A stretch of 42,851 nucleotides of DNA from Ectocarpus siliculosus (taxonomy: Eukaryota; Sar; Phaeophyceae; Ectocarpales; Ectocarpaceae): contig FN648633.1 of NCBI GenBank assembly GCA_000310025.1, forward strand, positions 1-42,851, given 5' to 3'. A model generated the notes under the pieces. It did not search any database and was not told where the DNA came from. It was given only the letters and a program-made list of their open reading frames with translations. A program made the translations under genes and the position numbers. How positions within the stretch are numbered: position 1 is the stretch's first letter; each line of letters starts with the position of its first letter. Below are positions 39,701 through 42,851 of this stretch, piece after piece.

Positions 39701-39935
39701 ATGCAGCAAGCGTCGTCACTTCTCCCATCACGGGAAAAAACGAAACAAAAATGCCTTCTGTTGGCAGTGCGCGCAAAAGAAAGCTAGGCACACGCCAAAC
39801 CAAACCACAGCGACTCGCGTCCGAAGAGACATGGTCGGTCGATGGTTCCACCTTGCGGCCTCCCACCTGCGTTCACTTTCGCCGCGCACGGGGGGTTCTG
39901 AACAGGCTGTGGTACAGGCCAAGAGGGCACAGCTT

Positions 39936-40152
39936 CTATCCAGAAGCCTCTCCTGCTGCTCCTGCCCCTCCGGCAGCTGCTCCCGTCGCCGCCCCTTCAG
40001 CAGCTGATCCAGCCGCGGCCGACGCCGGACTCGAAACCGTCAGGTACGGCTTGAAGAAAATGTCCACGTCTGCTTTGGACGAAATGTTATCCGGCGTCAG
40101 CTTCTTGTCTTTGGCGATCTTGGACACGCAATTGCCCAAAAATGTGCGCACC
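39936..40152 (-). CDS. Terminal exon of unidentified minus-strand gene
   Basis: The acceptor CCCTTTCTTGCAG (minus, just above 40152) is followed by a GC3-biased frame of about 71 codons. A basic/helical part (KIAKDKKLTPDNISSKADVD, then FFKPYL) precedes an Ala/Gly-rich tail, and TAG lies at 39936-39938. The clean junction and codon bias make this a convincing last exon. Upstream exons were not located in 40.2-41.4 kb. The family is not recognised. Confidence 0.62.
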
Positions 40153-41529
40153 CTGCAAGAAAGGGAAATGGGCGCGAGCCGAGAGAGAACAGGAGGCGAC
40201 GCTCAGCCCGTGTCCCGAGGGCGATTGCAAAGCCCCCAAAACGTCCACAGTCATCAGACACCGGTAGAAAATTCATGGTCCAAAGCCTTCACACATAGGA
40301 CCGATCAGATCCACGCAGATCGAGCTAAATTGCTCTTTTGTTGAGGGTTATGATATGTCCCTGTTGATCGTTAGGGCATACTCCGAGTAGGTGTTCGGTG
40401 TAAGTTTCCCCGAGGTGATCTCGAGGACATAGGGAACCGGGCCCATACGTAGGGCATTTTTATGTTGGACAGGAAGACACAAATAAAAATCATCGATGTT
40501 TGAGAGGGGTGGAGGCGAGTTGTTACCCGCGCTCCCACCAATCACATGTCGATAATGTAGGACAGAGATATGTGTAGAATATTGACTGGTTGTTTCACGC
40601 CGCCGAGCAGGAATCCCCTGAAAGACGTAGCACAGCAACAGAAGCGGTAGCAGCAGCACATACATGATGACACGCACACACACGTAGACAACACACGAGA
40701 CAACAAGCACAGCAGCACACGAGACTGCTGTAGACCAAGGCCAGCCAAAGGTACACATCATAGGAGGCTTCGGGTGCGAGACTGTCAGAGCCCGTCGCCT
40801 GCTGCTGGCAGCGTAAAAGCGAGGAAAAGCGAGTGCACACAAGTCAGTCAAACTGCGGTCTTTCTCCGTCGACTGCCGACAGGCCAATCTTTATCCACAA
40901 CAGATGCACCCCGAAACAGCGAGACAATGACGCGTACACACTTAGGGGCCATCGGGGCGATATTTTTAGAGCCTGTTGCATGCTGCTAGCAGAGTCAGCA
41001 AGGAAAGTAAGTAGTGTACATCCACACAGCAGCAGCAGCAGCAGCAAGCAACAGATTTGAGAGCTTCTCGTTTACACCATCAAATAACGTCCGGCGTTCA
41101 CGTCTGGCTGGTGGTGGCGGGTGAGGTGTGTGTGTGTGCAGTGGCAGTGGTTGCCTCTGTGTGGTGGCCTAAATAGGCTACATCCATATCTAACTACACC
41201 TGTTTGCCTCTCTCTCTCTCTCCTCCCCTTCTTTTTCGCGCTCGCTTCATTATATTTCGTTGGACCCCTACGTACGGGAGGCGAGCAGGACATAGGCGAT
41301 CAGGGTATGTTTGCCAGAGGTGAGCTGAAGGACATAGGTGATCGTGGAATGTTGGTTCGGTGGTGACCTGAAGGACACAAGGTGAGCTAGCTCAGGATCT
41401 GTCCGATGTGTGAAAGCCTAGCCTTGTGAGTGACAATAAAGTGTGCATAGATCGACCGGGTACGGCCGGGGTAGCACGTCGTCGGAGACTCTCTGTTGGT
41501 TGTCCTTGAGGAGGCAACACTACACTCAC
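40153..41529. other. Intergenic/intronic, no exon assigned
   Basis: A minus-strand frame (40887-40348) is open and has a hydrophobic stretch (VLVVSCVVYVCVRVIMYVLL) like a membrane segment, but without splice or motif support. (AGC)n lies at about 41028-41046 and (CT)n at about 41208-41222. Two GGACATAGG(C/T)GATC phrases lie at 41289 and 41329. Confidence 0.35.
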
Positions 41530-41834
41530 GTCTGGTTGAAGACCTGGTCGTTGGTAGTATCGAGGTACTTCCGCTTGATCTTCTTCTTGCTCGGAGGCGC
41601 GCCGCCGTTCCTTCCTCCTCCGCACGCCGGAGTGCGCTACTTGTCCGCCCAGTCAGCTGCTCGGAGCATGGCGTTGAACCCCGGAGCCTCGTAAACATGC
41701 AGCAGTTCAGGCCCCCCCAGCTGTCCCTCGGACCCCTGGCTCTCGTCGGGGTTCTCTTTGTTGTACTGCCGGCGGTCCTCGTCGAGGACTTCAACGAGCC
41801 AATGCACCACCTGGAACATGATGTGAGTCATCAC
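41530..41834 (-). pseudogene. Exon with single in-frame TAG, unidentified
   Basis: The acceptor CCCTGCCTTTTAG is followed on the minus strand by 65 codons with strong G/C third positions (HIMFQVVHWLVEVLDEDRRQ, then LLHVYEAPGFNAMLRAADWA). TAG follows at 41637-41639, then 35 more codons in the same frame with the same bias (SKKKIKRKYLDTTNDQVFNQ), ending at CAGAC|GTGAGTG, a consensus donor. The continuity of frame and bias across the stop indicates a nonsense mutation, a sequencing error or an unusual readthrough. The alternative is that the stop is genuine and the downstream match is coincidental, which the donor argues against. No domain was recognised. Confidence 0.6.
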
Positions 41835-41874
41835 CTAAAAGGCAGGGAAGTCGCGCGTCGGCCGAAGACGTGAT

Positions 41875-42851
41875 TGATATCAGAGCAAGCAGAAACAAGG
41901 CGATAGGTAAGGATTGTGTAGCGTCCTGCTTGTCAGCACAAACCACTATTACCGAACCCATCGACTTGCTGGACCATCTGTGGGGGTACAATCGCTTTCT
42001 CGAGAGTTCACGTACAAGGGAAAGCAGCCTAGATAGAACAGGGGAAAGAGGGCTAATATAGTAGGGGTTTGCCAGGTTTGGAGGCCAATACCTTGGCTTC
42101 CTTCCTGCCTACACCTCCTTTGAGGTGAAAGAACGGAAGGTGTGCGGGGCAAAGTGAACAGGGGGGTACATGTACCCTTCGGGGACCAGAAGGCGTGCCT
42201 GGTTTCTCTCCCTCTCTCTCGCTCGGCTCGTGTTGAGCCAACATACAGCTGGGAGCGAAACAATACACGGGCTCCCATCTAAACCAACTGTAAGCAAAAG
42301 AGCGTAGTGCGGGACGTGGGGCACATCTTTCCAAGCAAATGAAAGTCGATGATGCGCGAGCGGGGGGTAGGTGGGTGGCCGGGGAGTCATGCCGGGGCCG
42401 TTCATAGCAGTGGGACAGGAACTACATGATACAGACACGGTTAAGTTTGATAAGTTCAAGAATTCTGGCATTTTTTTTCTTCGACGTACGCCTATACTGA
42501 ATTAAACATTCGGGACACCGTGTGGAACACCGACAGACGAAAGAAAAACGATACCCTCAACCCTCGCGTTGAATACCCTTCAGGTCTCCGCTCCATTCCC
42601 CCAAGTTAATAGCTCAGCCAACCCGTATAGCCTCCACCCCTGTGGGGCTACCTGACCCTCTCTCCTCACCCCAACATACAACATATGAATGTTCTCCACA
42701 AAACAAAATGACAAAAGATTCATAATTTTTTGTGGGCGCTTGTCGTGACCGACCGATTTTGTGCAACCTGACCCCCCCCCCCCTCTCTCCTGAGCGACGA
42801 GGGCGGGCGGGTGGGAAAGTCCATCAATCCTATATCCACTCCTTCACTCTC
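41875..42851. other. No gene seen
   Basis: A possible mini-exon acceptor (TACCCCCACAG, minus, near 41990) precedes the 41530-41834 exon on the minus strand but could not be joined to it. The remainder has short overlapping frames, a (CT)n run near 42206-42222 and a C12 run near 42771-42782. Confidence 0.35.

Noticed and set aside
40348-40887. Minus-strand 179-codon frame with a hydrophobic segment
   Set aside because: No splice junction, codon bias or homologous motif. The hydrophobic run comes from a GT-rich tract on that strand.

Overview
The window reads as nuclear DNA of a eukaryote with intron-bearing genes. Several short segments with strong G/C third-position bias are flanked by pyrimidine-tract/AG acceptors and GT donors. 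The rest is dominated by LTR retrotransposons, a Helitron relic, minisatellites and satellites, with one 100-base assembly gap. The intron style, roughly balanced GC and mix of copia-type, gag-only and Helitron elements fit a brown alga or related stramenopile. That assignment is inference. No tRNA, rRNA, CRISPR or bacterial-style operon was seen.

Layout. 1-2.3 kb: G+T-rich DNA without a convincing gene. 2.3-3.4 kb: a cluster of a GCTATCACGC motif and a short duplication. 3.86-4.68 kb (-): a frameshifted Helitron protein fragment. 4.9-6.1 kb (-): a multi-exon Cys-rich gene, two of whose exons splice in matching phase. 8.1-11.9 kb: dispersed and local duplications plus a decayed Pro/Ala-rich coding segment. 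12.3-16.37 kb: a satellite built on a 'GTTGCTAT' motif, interrupted by the gap and showing a ~1.2 kb higher-order duplication.

16.37-28.28 kb is a Ty1/copia element (A) with 412/410-bp LTRs and the 5-bp target duplication CGATA, inserted in the satellite. Its pol gene is split by a second, nested LTR element (B, 22159-25518; 237-bp LTRs, duplication GAGTC). B carries a gag-like coiled-coil ORF and a 64-67-bp GC-rich minisatellite but no pol. The satellite resumes at 28287 and is hit again by element C (28987-32362; 371/370-bp LTRs, duplication TCCGC), a gag-only element with two zinc knuckles. B and C share the LTR start, the sequence after the 5' LTR, the polypurine tract and a 3' internal motif. 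They therefore look like two members of one non-autonomous lineage that must borrow pol functions.

32.4-33.4 kb: 236-bp tandem repeats. 33.7-34.5 kb: coding-like exons, one with an in-frame TGA. 35.4-36.2 kb: an Ala/Pro-rich first exon. 37.0-37.66 kb: four 157-bp repeats. 37.8-38.28 kb: a TTGGCAAGG repeat field. 38.9-40.15 kb (-): small exons of one or two unidentified genes with partly duplicated modules. 41.5-41.8 kb (-): a well-supported exon with one in-frame TAG. The last kilobase shows nothing recognisable.
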